DNA of 64,000 bases from Lithodes maja (GCA_037953745.1 JBAKBP010006574.1:44961-108960), one strand, 5' to 3'. Positions 31,721-43,364 are shown, counted from the first letter of the stretch. Made by a program: numbers and translations. The notes: a model not told the origin generated them from the letters alone.

Positions 31721-32300
31721 AGTGCAGGGGGTATAGATTATAGTGAAAGATGTAGTGTTGGGTATAAAGGTGTAAAATAAATTGGGATGTAGGGAAGAAG
31801 GGGTCTGTCTCGTATGGGTCAATAGGCCTACTGCAGATTTCAATATTTCTTTTGTTATGTTCTTATGAATCTATTAAACAACATCATTCTTACATGGAAT
31901 CAGGGATGGTTCAGCAAACAAAACAGCTTAAAGGTTAGCTTTATGAAGCAGTGATTACTACGCTTCTAAGGAAAAAAGTAAGATATTCAAATAATCCCAT
32001 CGTAGTCATCAATGACAAAAGTAAATACAGTAAGTAGAATTTTACAAATAATTATAATGCGCAGAGAATGACAGAGCGTGAGGTGGAAGAACAGAGAGGG
32101 AAAACTAAACCGAATGAGAGGTGGAAGGATGAAGTGAAGAAGTACAGTAGGCCTATATAAGTGAAAGCGGTGCTGGATTGGAGGAGGGGCATCGGCTGCT
32201 TGATATTTATTTTTGCTTACTGCTGACCTTTCAACCAACATTTCCTGGAACTTTATACCGACCTGCATTGAAAAACCCCAGATAACTCTCTCTCTCATAT
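31721..32300. other. unassigned sequence
   Basis: No supported gene. The minus ORF reaching 32430 is a read-through of the TA tract. Confidence 0.5.
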
Positions 32301-32320
32301 ACAGTATATATATATATATA

Positions 32321-32410
<90 letters not shown>
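32301..32410. repeat. (TA)n microsatellite
   Basis: Over 100 bases of alternating TA, preceded by an inverted pair ATACAGTATATA / TATATACTGTAT. Confidence 0.95.
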
Positions 32411-32414
<4 letters not shown>

Positions 32415-33173
32415 ACACACATGCTGTCATAATTCAGCAGAGCAGCTTTATATATCATGAATCTCAATACAACGTTGCAATAATGGTAGTAACAGGACAC
32501 TAACGAGGCTCTCCTTGATATATTATGTTGTATATCTCTCCTTCGTCTCATGTGTTTTATTATTGTTATTCTTTCATTTTAATGTATCATCTAGGGTTAA
32601 ACTGAAATATGTGTAGATGCGTGTGCGTGTTTTAGTAGGTATAGTAGTAGATACCACTTTGCTCTTCAATCATGGAGTAATTGTGTGGTGTTCCGGTGTA
32701 ATTATATTATTCTTGAGTACAATGTTAAACAATCAGTCAAACTCTCCCAACATTGTTTTCTTATTCTCAATTTAAAACACACACATAACAAATATGGGGC
32801 CATTATATTGTAAGATAATTGGAATTATTACAAATTATATTTTGTAAGCAAGTTTTGTGTGTACATAAGAGAACAAGTACCGATATGGTGTATGCAGAGC
32901 TTGGAGTCTACCCACTGGAGATTCAAATTAAATGCCGGATTATTGGTTACTGGGTTCGACTGCTGTTAGGCAAAGATCACTTAACCTTATGTACAAGTGC
33001 TTGTTATTTTTGGATATTACTGGTATTTATTTTACTCCATGGATAAGTTGCATTAAACAAATATGTAATGACTGTGGAATGTCAGGTGTGTGTTTATCAC
33101 ACAATATTGGAAATCCAGTATAGTTCAAAAAGGCAAATTAATTAAGGTTGAATTTTGACCCTGCATGCGACAG
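32411..33173. other. AT-rich spacer
   Basis: No gene or repeat recognised. Overlapping plus ORFs near 32819-33123 lack any domain. Confidence 0.5.
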
Positions 33174-33419
33174 CTACCAGGGCAGAATGAAGAGGCACTG
33201 TTGAGTGGTTAAGTGATTTCTGGACATAATTCGCAACCCCATGACTCTCGTGTCTTCTTTACAAATGGTAGTGTTTAAAAGGAGGCAGATCTGTGTGATC
33301 CACCAAATTCGTCTCCTGTAGACAAATGACTGACGGCGCGTGTAATTGCAATAACATGCTAAGTGTTGTAGTTTATTCCTAATACCTCTACAGTTCCACT
33401 GAAGTATCTTGTACTCCAT
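33174..33419 (-). pseudogene. LINE endonuclease N-terminal fragment
   Basis: The frame opens MEYKILQWNCRGIRNKLQHL, the standard start of an apurinic-like (EEP) LINE endonuclease. The following residues lose the QET motif through frame changes. Upstream on the same strand (33430-33560), another frame resembles the end of an ORF1. No RT follows. It is therefore the ORF1/ORF2 junction of a decayed LINE whose 3' part is missing. Confidence 0.7.
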
Positions 33420-33638
33420 GGTTTAAGAGTGAGAGGGGGGCCTAGCACGCTTAATTTTTTACTTCTCTTAGTACGGAAGGAATTAGGGGACCTTTGCTGG
33501 GGCTTGCCACCGGCAACCTCTATCCGTTCCGAAGACACCTCCAGGCGAGGCCAGGAGGCTTCCCTCGAAGGAACCAGTGACGGGATGACGTACTTGTAAA
33601 TGTACGGGTGAGAGGGGTTAAATGAATTTGATCATGAT

Positions 33639-34034
33639 TTACATTATTACGCTTGCCTTTCTACCCCCAAAATGGGGATTGGGCCTGAGCATATAGATAG
33701 ATAGATAGATAGAGCCTTTCTTCCCGGCAGCAGAAGGAGAAGCGGCAGCAGCACCAGAATAAGAGGACTTGTTCCGCACTGAGCTAGAGGAAGAAGCAGT
33801 AGCAGGAGGAGTAGAAGAGGTAGAGGGAGTAGAAGAGTCAGTGGGAGAAGGAGTAGTCAAGTCAGTAGCAGAGTCAGTAGAAGTGGTAGGGGTAGTAATA
33901 GTGTCAGAGTCAGAGGTAGCTGGCTGAGAATGTTCAAGTGCAGGAGGAGGAACAGGTTCAGTTTGCGTGGACACAGAACAAGCACATCTGCGGCCGAGAG
34001 CCCGCCGCCCAGAAAGGTGTAGTGAGATCCGCAC
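33639..34034 (-). pseudogene. Ser/Thr-rich LINE ORF1-like remnant
   Basis: A minus frame with CACSVSTQTEPVPPP followed by a long Ser/Thr/Pro/Ala stretch (EHSQPATSDSD..., 33720-33950). Such linkers precede the RNA-binding part of many LINE ORF1 proteins, and the endonuclease start lies just downstream at 33419. Its C-terminal residues come from the (TAGA)n-tailed insert at 33661-33713, not from the original gene. Assignment rests on position and composition only. Confidence 0.45.
33661..33713 (+). mobile_element. 53-bp LINE 3' end with (TAGA)n tail
   Basis: Contains only the CCCCAAAATGGGG hairpin, the GCCTGAGCATA segment and the TAGA tail of the family seen at 10133-10735 and 63554-63876. Flanked by an 8-bp duplication GCCTTTCT (33653-33660 and about 33714-33721), so it is a genuine, extremely truncated insertion. 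Confidence 0.85.
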
Positions 34035-35087
34035 CGCCGACGCCAGAGAAACGGGAGAAAAATTTAAGTTTGCTAAACCCTCTCAATCCTCTGTTCGGGG
34101 AGCCGCGTCCCTGTCAATTCAGGCCCAGAGTGATCAGTGGGGGGTTCTCCCAGAAGTAAAAAAGGAAGGATATAGCAAAGACAAAGGGCAACGACACCTA
34201 CAGTACTTTGCCACCAAAAAAAGGGAGAGGAAAAATTAAAACAAATTTATATATCGATGAAAAAAAAGAGGCACCCAGGCCAACAAACAAGCATAAAATA
34301 ATAAATTCGCCGATAACACGTCCTTACGCCACGCCTAACGCATATCAAGTCTGAATAATGATTTCCTGTAATTCTGCCCAAATACGACACATTCTTGAGA
34401 GTGACGACGGGTTCCACCGAATTGCCGATCACAAGGGTACTGCGAGGGGGGTATGGGGAAGAGCAATGGAAGGGGCCTCCTGATTTGCCTCAGGACATCT
34501 TTCCAAGGACCAATCAGCAGATAGGCTGATTGGTGGAGGATTCACTCTGGTTGGCCAACCCCAGGCCAGTATTGTGCGTGGGGTAATTGAAGGTATTTTT
34601 TTTGGCTTTAGCGAGACAGGGAACAGTTGCGCTATGGCCGCGTTTTCCGTAAAAGGCTTCCCACCTGGTTTTGGAGGGGAAGACTTGGGTGTTTGGGCCG
34701 CATTTTGGTATACCAAATTAACAATTGTATTCCATTGCACCAAACATTAGCAAGTATTATATCTATACTAGGTTTTGTTACTGTCACACAAACAGATACA
34801 TAATCCTTTGAAAACATTATTGCCATTACCAACGTAGTTCGTAAATATCATATTATAACCAAGCATAATAAATGTAGTAGAAAAGGTAGTAGGTGAAAGT
34901 TAACCTTCCATTGTAGCAAATAACGAGCTTAACAACCTGCCTTAAGACATTACATTCATATTTCATTTTGTAATAAACAGATAATTGTGATGCAACCAGT
35001 AACTGTCCTGATAACTCTGTTCACGCTCACAAATAGATACATTTACACTCACAAACAAACTGGTTTCATACAATTGCATCTAATTGC
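34035..35087. other. unassigned sequence and probable LINE 5' leader
   Basis: A minus frame at 34743-34429 (104 codons, Pro/Ser rich, with an ILAWGWPTRVNPPP segment) looks protein-like but is not recognised; it may be an upstream part of the minus-strand LINE remnant. The final ~300 bp before 35088 probably include the 5' UTR of the CR1 element, whose 5' edge I cannot place. Confidence 0.35.
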
Positions 35088-36080
35088 ATGTTTGCTACTA
35101 TCGATCTTCAAGTCTGCCGGCTCTGCCAGCAACGAGAGAATTTTACAGTGAAATTAGATGAAGCCTACAACAAGATCAACGTCCTCACCATGAAGCTGGA
35201 ATCACTCCAAGAGTTTGTAACACTCAACGTTGGAGTACCACAAACTTCAATTGTCACCGCAACTCCAGCAGCCACCAACGCCCCAACGTCAACTGCCAAC
35301 AATTCAACGCCTACAGTAGCCACTTCAGCTGATGTTTCCGATACTCAAGATACAAATAGTGACTCTCTTCCCCCTCAAGACAACTTCCGTGTCGTGAGGA
35401 ACAACGTTTGCCCCAAGACCAGGAAACACATACCGATTACCGAGTGTCAAAACCGTTTCCAGATACTCGCAGACTCAGATGACGAAGAGGAAATAGAAGA
35501 AGTCCGGCTCGTGGGAGACTCGATGATACGTGGTCAGCTCACAGAGTTTTGCGCCAGGGCACCTAAGACCAGGAAGCGTTTTTGTATCCCTGGTGGTGGT
35601 GTGGATGACGTAGTTGCAGCAGTTGACGAAGTATCAAAGCTGGCCCCTGCTAATACAATGTACGTCATCCACGTTGGATCCAACGATGTACAGCGAACCC
35701 GGTCGGAAGATTTGCTTTTAAAGTACCAGCTGCTGATCAAGTCGTTTAAGGAGAAGTCATCAAGGATCATCGTCTCAGGAATCGTCCCCCGGCTCGGTGT
35801 AGAGAGCCGATTTTACAACATAGCCACCAGCACAAATCGTTGTCTAGCAAACCTCTGCAGGAAGGAGAACGTGGGATTCGTCGACACCTGGGACAATTTC
35901 TACTACGATGACTATTTGTTTTCGGACGATGGAGTTCATCTGAACCAGGTGGGAGCAGCACGTTTTGGGCGTCTTCTCAACGATGCGGTGAAGGATTTTC
36001 GGAGAAGAAATCGACTCAGCACAGGACAACCAGGAAGGAGGACCGAAGACAGCGAGGACGGCAACCTACAAAGGAATTAA
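35088..36080 (+). CDS. LINE ORF1 with SGNH esterase domain
   Basis: 330 codons. A short Cys pair (CRLC, residues 10-13) and coiled-coil-like segment come first, then a Thr/Ser/Ala-rich linker. The SGNH hydrolase fold starts near residue 138: GDSM (Ser145), the GSND block (Gly197, Asn199) and DGVHLN (Asp281, His284). All four catalytic blocks are present. Esterase-type ORF1 proteins are established for CR1-like elements, though their role in retrotransposition is unclear. The C-terminus is basic. ORF2 follows immediately and its open frame overlaps the end of this one. Confidence 0.9.
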   Translation: MFATIDLQVCRLCQQRENFTVKLDEAYNKINVLTMKLESLQEFVTLNVGVPQTSIVTATPAATNAPTSTANNSTPTVATSADVSDTQDTNSDSLPPQDNFRVVRNNVCPKTRKHIPITECQNRFQILADSDDEEEIEEVRLVGDSMIRGQLTEFCARAPKTRKRFCIPGGGVDDVVAAVDEVSKLAPANTMYVIHVGSNDVQRTRSEDLLLKYQLLIKSFKEKSSRIIVSGIVPRLGVESRFYNIATSTNRCLANLCRKENVGFVDTWDNFYYDDYLFSDDGVHLNQVGAARFGRLLNDAVKDFRRRNRLSTGQPGRRTEDSEDGNLQRN

Positions 36081-36106
36081 ATACTAATCCGTCAAGAACC
36101 GCGAAT

Positions 36107-39058
36107 TTGGATAAAGCTCCACCAACACGACCCAAATTCAAAACCGTCAGGGATAACGACCGAGGACCGAGGACAGCCATGAATGTAAATGTAGATCCGA
36201 CCAGAACCAAAAATTCGATGAAAGAACGTTCTGCGAGTTCTAAAACCGCAACTTTAAAGGTTTTCTATGCAAACGCTCGTAGCATACGCAATAAATTTTC
36301 AGATTTAGAGGAACTAGTGTTTACAGAAAATTATGATGTGATTGGCATAACAGAATCTTGGCTCAATACAGAAGATAGAGACTTTTTAGCAGAGTATTCA
36401 CTTCCCGGTTATGTAATGTTTGAGAACAGCCGAATAAATAAAAATGGAGGTGGCGTTTTATTTTATATCAAAGAAAGTCTTAACCCGACCCACGTGTCAA
36501 AACCTCAAATTGTGAACGTCGACACATCTTTTGTGCTAATAAAGAATAATAAAGGTACAAAAATAATACTTGCGTTAATATACAGACCTCCAGCTCAATC
36601 AGTGCAAACTGACCGAGAAATTTACGAACAAATTGCAGATGTAAGTAACTCACAAGATACCGTAATTTTTGGCGACTTTAATTTACCTGTGACCAAGTGG
36701 GGCGATACTCTTACTTCACACTCCGGACATGACTTGTATACGAACTTGCAAGAGAGTTCGCTTTATCAATTTGTTCGAACGCCGACCCGTGGTAATAACG
36801 TTCTTGACATTGTACTTGCAACAAAAGAAGAATTGATAGAGAATTTGAATGTTGGTGATGAATTCAGCAACAGCGACCATCGTACGATAACTTTCACTTT
36901 AAAGTTTACTAGTAACGAACCAAATAGTAGCATCGAAAAAGTCCCTAATTTCAAGAAAGCAAACTTCCATAAACTTAGAGCTATGTTTAAAGAAACTGAC
37001 TGGAGCTTTTTAATTAACAATAACGACATAAATTCATCTTGGAAGTTATTTGAAACCACTTACCTAAAAGCAGTGCAAGACTGCATACCATCGAAAATAC
37101 GGCGTCCAGGCCATAATAATAAGCCCAAATGGTGGAATAAAGATATTTCAAACTGCCTGCTTGCTAAAAAATTTGCTAATGATAGATTAAAATCCTCACA
37201 AAATGACGAAGAACGGGTGAAATTTGTAGAGCTACGACGCAAAGCCAAAAAGTTAATTAAGCAAAGTAAAAAGACCTTAGAGTTACATATTGCGAATCAA
37301 AGTAAAACAAACCCGAAAGAATTCTATAGTTATATCAGAAAGAAAAAAGTAGTTACTTCAACTGTTGGACCGTTAGTCGATGAAAAAGGAGAATACACCA
37401 AAGACGAAGTACAAATGAGTAATGCCCTCAATACCTTCTTTGCATCAGTTTTTACAACAGAAGACCTCAGTGATATCCCTACACCATCGCCGATTCAGAT
37501 TGATAATTCAGATGTTCTAAGCAATATCACCGTTACAGAGAGAGAAGTATTGAATTGTTTAGATAAACTCAAGGTAAATAAAACGCCAGGACCTGATACA
37601 ATCTCGCCTAGAGTTCTAAAGGAAGCTAAGAATGAGCTCACCAAACCACTGACATTACTATTCAATAAATCCTTGCAGTCTGGAACTATGCCTGATCAGT
37701 GGAAGCTAGCCAACGTAACACCGATATTCAAAAAAGGCAGCAAATCCCTACCCAGTAACTATCGTCCAATTAGCTTAACCTCAGTTGTATGTAAAATGAT
37801 AGAAACGGTCATAAGAGACAGACTCGTAAATCACTTAGAGGAAAATAACATACTTAAAGATACTCAACACGGCTTTCGTAAAAAACGTTCCTGTTTAACA
37901 AACCTCTTAGACTTCTTCCACGATATCCTCAACCTCTACGATGAGAGTAAAGCTGTAGATATTATATATCTTGATTTTCAAAAGGCCTTTGACAAAGTTC
38001 CCCACAAACGTTTACTGCTAAAACTAAAAGCGCATGGAATACAAGATGGTGTGTTGAAATGGATAGAAAATTGGCTCAGCAACAGAAAGCAAAGGGTAGT
38101 CATAAACGGTAAGGCATCTAAATGGACCAATGTAAGTAGCGGGGTACCCCAGGGATCGGTACTAGGACCAATTCTCTTTCTAATTTACATCAACGACATA
38201 GATGAGGGTCTCACCTGCACAATCTCAAAATTTGCTGACGATACAAAAATTGCAAATAGCGTACTCTCAAAAGAACAAGTTGACGATATGCAACACAATC
38301 TAGATAAATTGTCATGTTGGGCCCAAATTTGGCAAATGAGTTTCAATGCGGATAAATGTAAAGTACTACATGTCGGATACCTAAATGAGAAAGCAAACTA
38401 TTCGATGAATGGCACTCAGCTTAAGAATGTAAACAGAGAAACTGATCTGGGAGTAACAATATCGAGTAACCTAAAACCGAGTCAACAATGTTCAGAAGTT
38501 GTTAAGAAGGCAAACAAAATAATTGGCTTTATAGGCAGGTCATTTGAGCATAAATCCAAAGAAGTTATCCTAACCCTTTACAATTCCTTAGTCCGCCCTC
38601 TTCTGGAATACTGCGTTCAATCCTGGTGCCCTTATTACCAAAAAGATATAAACAAGCTAGAACGAGTTCAACGTAGAGTTACCAAAATGATACCTAGCCT
38701 AAAGAACAAACCATACGAAGAGCGTCTTAGAGAATTAAATCTATTTCCTTTAACCCAGCGCAGATTAAGAGGCGACTTAATTCAAGTGTTCAAAATCATC
38801 AAAGGCATCGACAATATGAACTGTAGTAAGTACTTCACTATCGACCAATCTAATTACACCCGGGGAAACGGTTGCAAAATTATTGGTAAATCTTTTAACT
38901 CGCACGAATCTAAGAATTTCTTCTTCAATCGAGTTGTCAACTTGTGGAATGGGCTTCCCCGAGACGTTATAGACTGCAGCACCGTTGATTCATTTAAATT
39001 CCGCCTAGACAAATATCTCGCATCAAACCCACGACTGACTGCGTTTGTAAATGAATAA
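36107..39058 (+). CDS. LINE ORF2: endonuclease and reverse transcriptase
   Basis: A 983-codon open frame; the first ATG is at 36179 (24 codons in), so the protein either starts there or is read on from ORF1. The EEP endonuclease covers about residues 48-265: FYANARSIRNK, GITESWL, LIYRPPAQ, GDFNLP and SNSDHRTITF. A KPKWWNKDI linker follows. Reverse transcriptase runs from about 500 to 780: NYRPISLTSVVCKMIE, LDFQKAFDKVPH, GVPQGSVLGPILFLIYIND and the catalytic FADDTKIA. The C-terminal domain includes RPLLEYCVQSWCPYY. All catalytic residues I can check are present and there is no internal stop, so it may be active or was recently. Confidence 0.95.
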   Translation: MDKAPPTRPKFKTVRDNDRGPRTAMNVNVDPTRTKNSMKERSASSKTATLKVFYANARSIRNKFSDLEELVFTENYDVIGITESWLNTEDRDFLAEYSLPGYVMFENSRINKNGGGVLFYIKESLNPTHVSKPQIVNVDTSFVLIKNNKGTKIILALIYRPPAQSVQTDREIYEQIADVSNSQDTVIFGDFNLPVTKWGDTLTSHSGHDLYTNLQESSLYQFVRTPTRGNNVLDIVLATKEELIENLNVGDEFSNSDHRTITFTLKFTSNEPNSSIEKVPNFKKANFHKLRAMFKETDWSFLINNNDINSSWKLFETTYLKAVQDCIPSKIRRPGHNNKPKWWNKDISNCLLAKKFANDRLKSSQNDEERVKFVELRRKAKKLIKQSKKTLELHIANQSKTNPKEFYSYIRKKKVVTSTVGPLVDEKGEYTKDEVQMSNALNTFFASVFTTEDLSDIPTPSPIQIDNSDVLSNITVTEREVLNCLDKLKVNKTPGPDTISPRVLKEAKNELTKPLTLLFNKSLQSGTMPDQWKLANVTPIFKKGSKSLPSNYRPISLTSVVCKMIETVIRDRLVNHLEENNILKDTQHGFRKKRSCLTNLLDFFHDILNLYDESKAVDIIYLDFQKAFDKVPHKRLLLKLKAHGIQDGVLKWIENWLSNRKQRVVINGKASKWTNVSSGVPQGSVLGPILFLIYINDIDEGLTCTISKFADDTKIANSVLSKEQVDDMQHNLDKLSCWAQIWQMSFNADKCKVLHVGYLNEKANYSMNGTQLKNVNRETDLGVTISSNLKPSQQCSEVVKKANKIIGFIGRSFEHKSKEVILTLYNSLVRPLLEYCVQSWCPYYQKDINKLERVQRRVTKMIPSLKNKPYEERLRELNLFPLTQRRLRGDLIQVFKIIKGIDNMNCSKYFTIDQSNYTRGNGCKIIGKSFNSHESKNFFFNRVVNLWNGLPRDVIDCSTVDSFKFRLDKYLASNPRLTAFVNE

Positions 39059-39283
39059 CTTTATCCTCCCCTCAGTTACTAACCCATATGTCCCCTACTA
39101 ACTTCCTAGTCCTGCCACGTTAGTGGCAGGGCAGTAGTTCCCTTTCCAATGTTCCCTTACCCACTCTAAACCACTGTTTGGACACTTGATCCTCAGTGTT
39201 TTGGAGGACAAGCAGCCTAGAAGGGTCACTAGATCTGTTGTTGCTTGATTTCCTTTGTACTCCTTTGTACTCCTTTGTACTCC

Positions 39284-39650
39284 TAATAAGGGCACTTTAG
39301 GTCAGTGGTTATCCAGGATGATATAGCCTACAATATCGTTCGTAAACATAAAGTAAAACGTGTTCCAGACTTTGTATCTGGAATAAGATGTACAGGATGG
39401 CAATACTAGGCTCAGTAAAGAAAGGAACCATGGTAACATAGATAATGAAACACAAGAACAGGATAGGAAACCTAGCTATGTCGTTATTAGTGAAAACGTT
39501 AGAACAATAACCGTTATCATTGTCTTTGCTGTTTTGAAGAAAGAAAAAAAAACTAGTATGCCGGGAATAATATGAACTTGAAAAGGAAATGAGTGGTTAA
39601 ATATATATATATGAGATAGGGGCTCGCTCGTAGGGAACCGAAGTTTGCAG
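39284..39650. other. AT-rich spacer
   Basis: No gene recognised; a short (TA)n run at about 39600-39612. Confidence 0.5.
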
Positions 39651-40420
39651 AGGAATAGAATAACGAGACTCCAAGTAAACAGCAACATATTTATTCAAAC
39701 GTTTCGGCATTCACATCATGCCATCTTCAGTGGAATCTAAAAGATGAGAGACAATCTCTTAGAATATATAAAATATAATCAAAGTTAATTAAAATAGGGA
39801 GTACAAATAAAAATATTAGCTTAAACATTACAGACTAAACATAATAGAGTTAAACAGGAATTAAGGGGAACAAAAATAATACAAAATCATAAAACCCAAG
39901 AAAAAAAAAGTGACAACAGTTAGAATATATTGAGGGACAGCAGATTGATTATTATTTAAAATGGGCGTTTCTTTCATTAGTAGTAGTAAACTAGTGTAAA
40001 TGTTCAAGATTTCAAAGTGATAGACACTGGGCCAAATCATCATATTCGTATACTTGAGTCACTCCATATAATGAAAGAAAAATCCATTTTAAATAATAAT
40101 CAATCTGCTGTCCCTCTAAATATATTCTAACTGTTTAGTCACTATTTTTATTTCATTTTTTTTTATTGTTTGTGTTTGCTTGGGTTTATGATTTCGTATT
40201 ATTTTCGTTCCCCTTAATTGCTGTTTAACTTTATTATGTTTAGTCTTTAATGTTTAAGGTAATATTTTTATTTGTACTCCCTATTTTAATTAACTTTGAT
40301 TATATATTCTAAGAGATTGTCTCTCATCTTTTAGATTCCACTAAAGATGGCATGATGTGAATGCCGAAACGTTTGAATAAATATGTTACTGTTTACTTGG
40401 AGTCTCGTTATTCGATTCCT
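39651..40420. repeat. large inverted repeat, Penelope-like ends
   Basis: Left arm about 39651-39980 and right arm about 40069-40420 are inverted copies (roughly 90 percent by eye) around an 89-bp spacer. The outer edges read AGGAAT(A/C)GAATAACGAG on both sides. Each arm carries AGATGGCATGATGTGAATGC followed by CGAAACGTTTGAATAAATATGTT. The GAAGATGGC ... GCCGAAACG signature is the kind found at ends of Penelope-like elements. No reverse transcriptase lies in or near the repeat. Classification is an inference. Confidence 0.75.
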
Positions 40421-40542
40421 ATATATATAAATTATATATATATATATATGCTGTATATAATTATACAGTATATAATTATATATATATATAATGTATATAT
40501 ATACCTATTAGTATATCAATAGGAAGGTGGCGAATGTGTGTA

Positions 40543-40659
<117 letters not shown>

Positions 40660-41185
40660 GTTCTTGTCTTGCACAAAGTTGGAAATTAGAATAACATTTA
40701 TTATTTTTAGCCTAAAAAACATCTTGTGTTTGTTTATATAATAAAACATACACATTTTCCTTTATAATTTACATATCACGATATACTATCCTGTTGAACG
40801 TTTACCCTTACTAAATTTATTCTACTAATATTATTGCAAGGAATGAACTCAATGCATATGTAAATATGTTCTGGCTAACAACCTATTGTTTGATTTGTTT
40901 TATTTGGAATACAAAATGTCTTACCTGAACTGTATCGACCACTACCTTTATTTGAAATTAATTACTTGTATGACAATGTATGTGTCAAAATATTTAGTTT
41001 TTTCATCGTAGCCTGACTAGTCTCTTTATGTTAATACCATCTTAAATCACAAACATCAAGGTCCTCATTATTGTCAACCTTCAATTTGTGTTCACCATGG
41101 TGTTGTTCTCCTGTTCGTTCAATCGCCAATTTCACGTTTTGTGTAGCTATGCCAATCAATTGTTTTGTTAATCCCAACTTTCATA

Positions 41186-41188
<3 letters not shown>
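40660..41188. other. AT-rich spacer
   Basis: No gene or repeat recognised. Confidence 0.5.

Positions 41189-41271
<83 letters not shown>
41189..41271. repeat. (CT)n microsatellite
   Basis: About 41 CT units with one CC interruption at 41216-41217. Confidence 0.98.
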
Positions 41272-41274
<3 letters not shown>

Positions 41275-41275
<1 letters not shown>

Positions 41276-42185
41276 CACATACACAAGCCTCATAATTATT
41301 ACCGTGAGTGACGTGGGACACATTTCATCTCCATAAGTTTTACATAGGAAGTTTCCCCTTTAGCATTGTTAGTTTGGCTATTAAGGTTCAAAGTCTTGAG
41401 CTGGTGTAACCTTATATATCCTGAGAACTGTGTAGTCGGCAAGATGTCCAGCTGCCTCAGGGCTTATATTATTTGTGGTCTTCAAGCTAGTAAATAATAG
41501 GATAATAAATAATACAAACGACAATAATGAGCAAACTAGTGTCTATATAATTATTATGCTTGCAAATAATTCTGCTCAATTACTGTATGATATAAATACA
41601 GTCCGATCTGGCCCAGATGGAAATTTTGCCGGGTGTATGTAAACACAGGTAATAGTCTGCAACACTTTACCCACTTTACATTAATATTAACAAATATTGA
41701 TTTTATTTGCGCAATATTCTTTCAGCAACTCATACATTAGCATTAAAGGTTATTGAATGATTTAAGACACCGTTCATTACACATTTACTATTTCCTTATT
41801 CTGGCTTAAATCCTGGACCATAAAATTCTTTCACACCTGCCTGTCACAATGTTTCTGTTGCTTTCACCTGATTCCTGTTATTCAAATGTACATGATATTG
41901 ATGTCCTAACTGATGTCTAACTAGACCTTTTTATTATCCGGCTGGGAACAGTCACACAACGATTACAAAATAATGGGGCGTTATTGGTAGGGAGAGAGAA
42001 AAACATTCTTACTTTATTCCGCCGGTTTTATTAAAATGTAATATATTGACAACAACCTAAGTCCTGCGGTATAAAATTAACATGTTTATGTAAGTGTCAG
42101 TTAATCAAGGTGGTTGGAGGGTTAAAGCTCACGGGTTGAAGGTGATGGTATCTTACAAAAGAGGTTGGAAGGTGGTACCTTAGGT
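41275..42185. other. AT-rich spacer
   Basis: No gene or repeat recognised. Confidence 0.5.
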
Positions 42186-42189
42186 CATG

Positions 42190-42450
42190 TTTTTTTTTTT
42201 TTTTTTTTTTTTCTATATCCAACTACTCCCTCTCGGGCATAGGCTGAGAGCCTGTACATTCCACCGCTCAACACGGTGAAGCCCGTGAGGTCTTGTTCCA
42301 GCCTGGGGAGTGAGACATGTGAAGCATCCATCATGGCTCAAAGCAGCTCCATCTCTGAAGCGGCTGGTATCGGTATGGTATATGGTATCGGTATAATGGG
42401 CAGCGAGGGTATCCTAGACACTATTCATGACTATACCGATAGCTTGAAGA
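42190..42450 (-). mobile_element. possible poly(A)-tailed retroposed fragment
   Basis: A run of 23 T (42190-42212) followed by 200 bp of distinctly GC-richer sequence (CTCTCGGGCATAGGCTGAGA...) within AT-rich DNA. Read on the minus strand this is a GC-richer segment ending in poly(A), the form of a retroposed 3' end. I do not recognise the source, and a plus ORF at 42276-42533 has no domain. Confidence 0.4.
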
Positions 42451-43286
42451 AACTATTTCAAAAATTTCACATATATTTACAAAGCGTGTGTGTATGTGAG
42501 TGTAAGTGTTTATATATGTGTGCACGTATATGAATGTTGCATATATGTCGAGGGTATTATTTAACATACTGATTGATGAAAGGGTTGTTCTGAGTTCTGG
42601 GTTGATTCAAGGCGATAATACCTAACTCCAGGCCGCTGAGAATTACCACAGTTTTGTTAATTAATAACCTTAATTATACTACTAGCCTACTTTGGAATTA
42701 GGGGGTCTGAAACTATATCTGATATACAGATAGCTTAGCAGTGGCGCCCCCGTCCAGTGTTATAGACTTTGGCTTTAATAATTTAATTGATAGAAAGTTA
42801 AATACAATGGGGTAACTACTACATATTATAATTAAACTATTGCTTAAAAACAGACCGCATCTACTTACAAGTAGCTACAAATCTAGTTAGCTATGTATAT
42901 AACTACACGATATATACAAGTAGCAGATTGTTGGTTAAATAATCCTATATAACTACTTATTATATAAACACACAAAGACAGGAAAGCACGATATCCTAAT
43001 GTACAGTAGTCTACTGTTGTACAGTATATGATTGTTTTGTATACAATGAAACAACGGAAGGTATTTGTCTATTGTGTATAAATGTATTGAATTTGAATAC
43101 CATTGTTTTGAAAAAAACGTGTGGAAGTATAAATATACCTGGAATTCCTAGCACAATGAAGGTAGTTTACAGACACAGGTTTCTTATGATAATGGTCAAT
43201 TGCAAATATCTCTGAACTTCAAATAACATGGTCGTGAGACTCTAAATTGAAGTAGAATGACGACACACAAATGGAATGAGACAGAG
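42451..43286. other. AT-rich spacer
   Basis: No gene or repeat recognised beyond short TG/TA runs near 42480-42540. Confidence 0.5.
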
Positions 43287-43362
43287 TATGTATATATGTT
43301 TGTATGTATGTATGCATGTATGTATGTATGTATATATATATATGTTGGTATGTATGTATGTA
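43287..43362. repeat. (TATG)n microsatellite
   Basis: Imperfect ATGT/TATG repeat with a central TATATATATA run. Confidence 0.9.
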
Positions 43363-43364
43363 TG

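Larger units (their letters stand above)
35088..39283 (+). mobile_element. near-intact CR1-like LINE
   Basis: Two open ORFs in the order of CR1/L2-type LINEs (esterase ORF1, then endonuclease-RT ORF2), a ~225-bp 3' UTR and a 3' end made of three copies of a 10-bp repeat (CTTTGTACTC, 39252-39283) instead of poly(A). Short tandem 3' repeats are typical of CR1 elements. The 5' end is not defined. A decayed copy of the same subfamily at 45499-48473 ends in two copies of the same repeat. Confidence 0.9.

Noticed and set aside
31987..32430. Minus ORF with a long Tyr-Ile repeat
   Set aside because: Translation of the (TA)n microsatellite.
34247..34432. Short minus ORF ending in a hydrophobic stretch
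   Set aside because: No start context, no family, and AT-rich flank; not supportable as a gene.
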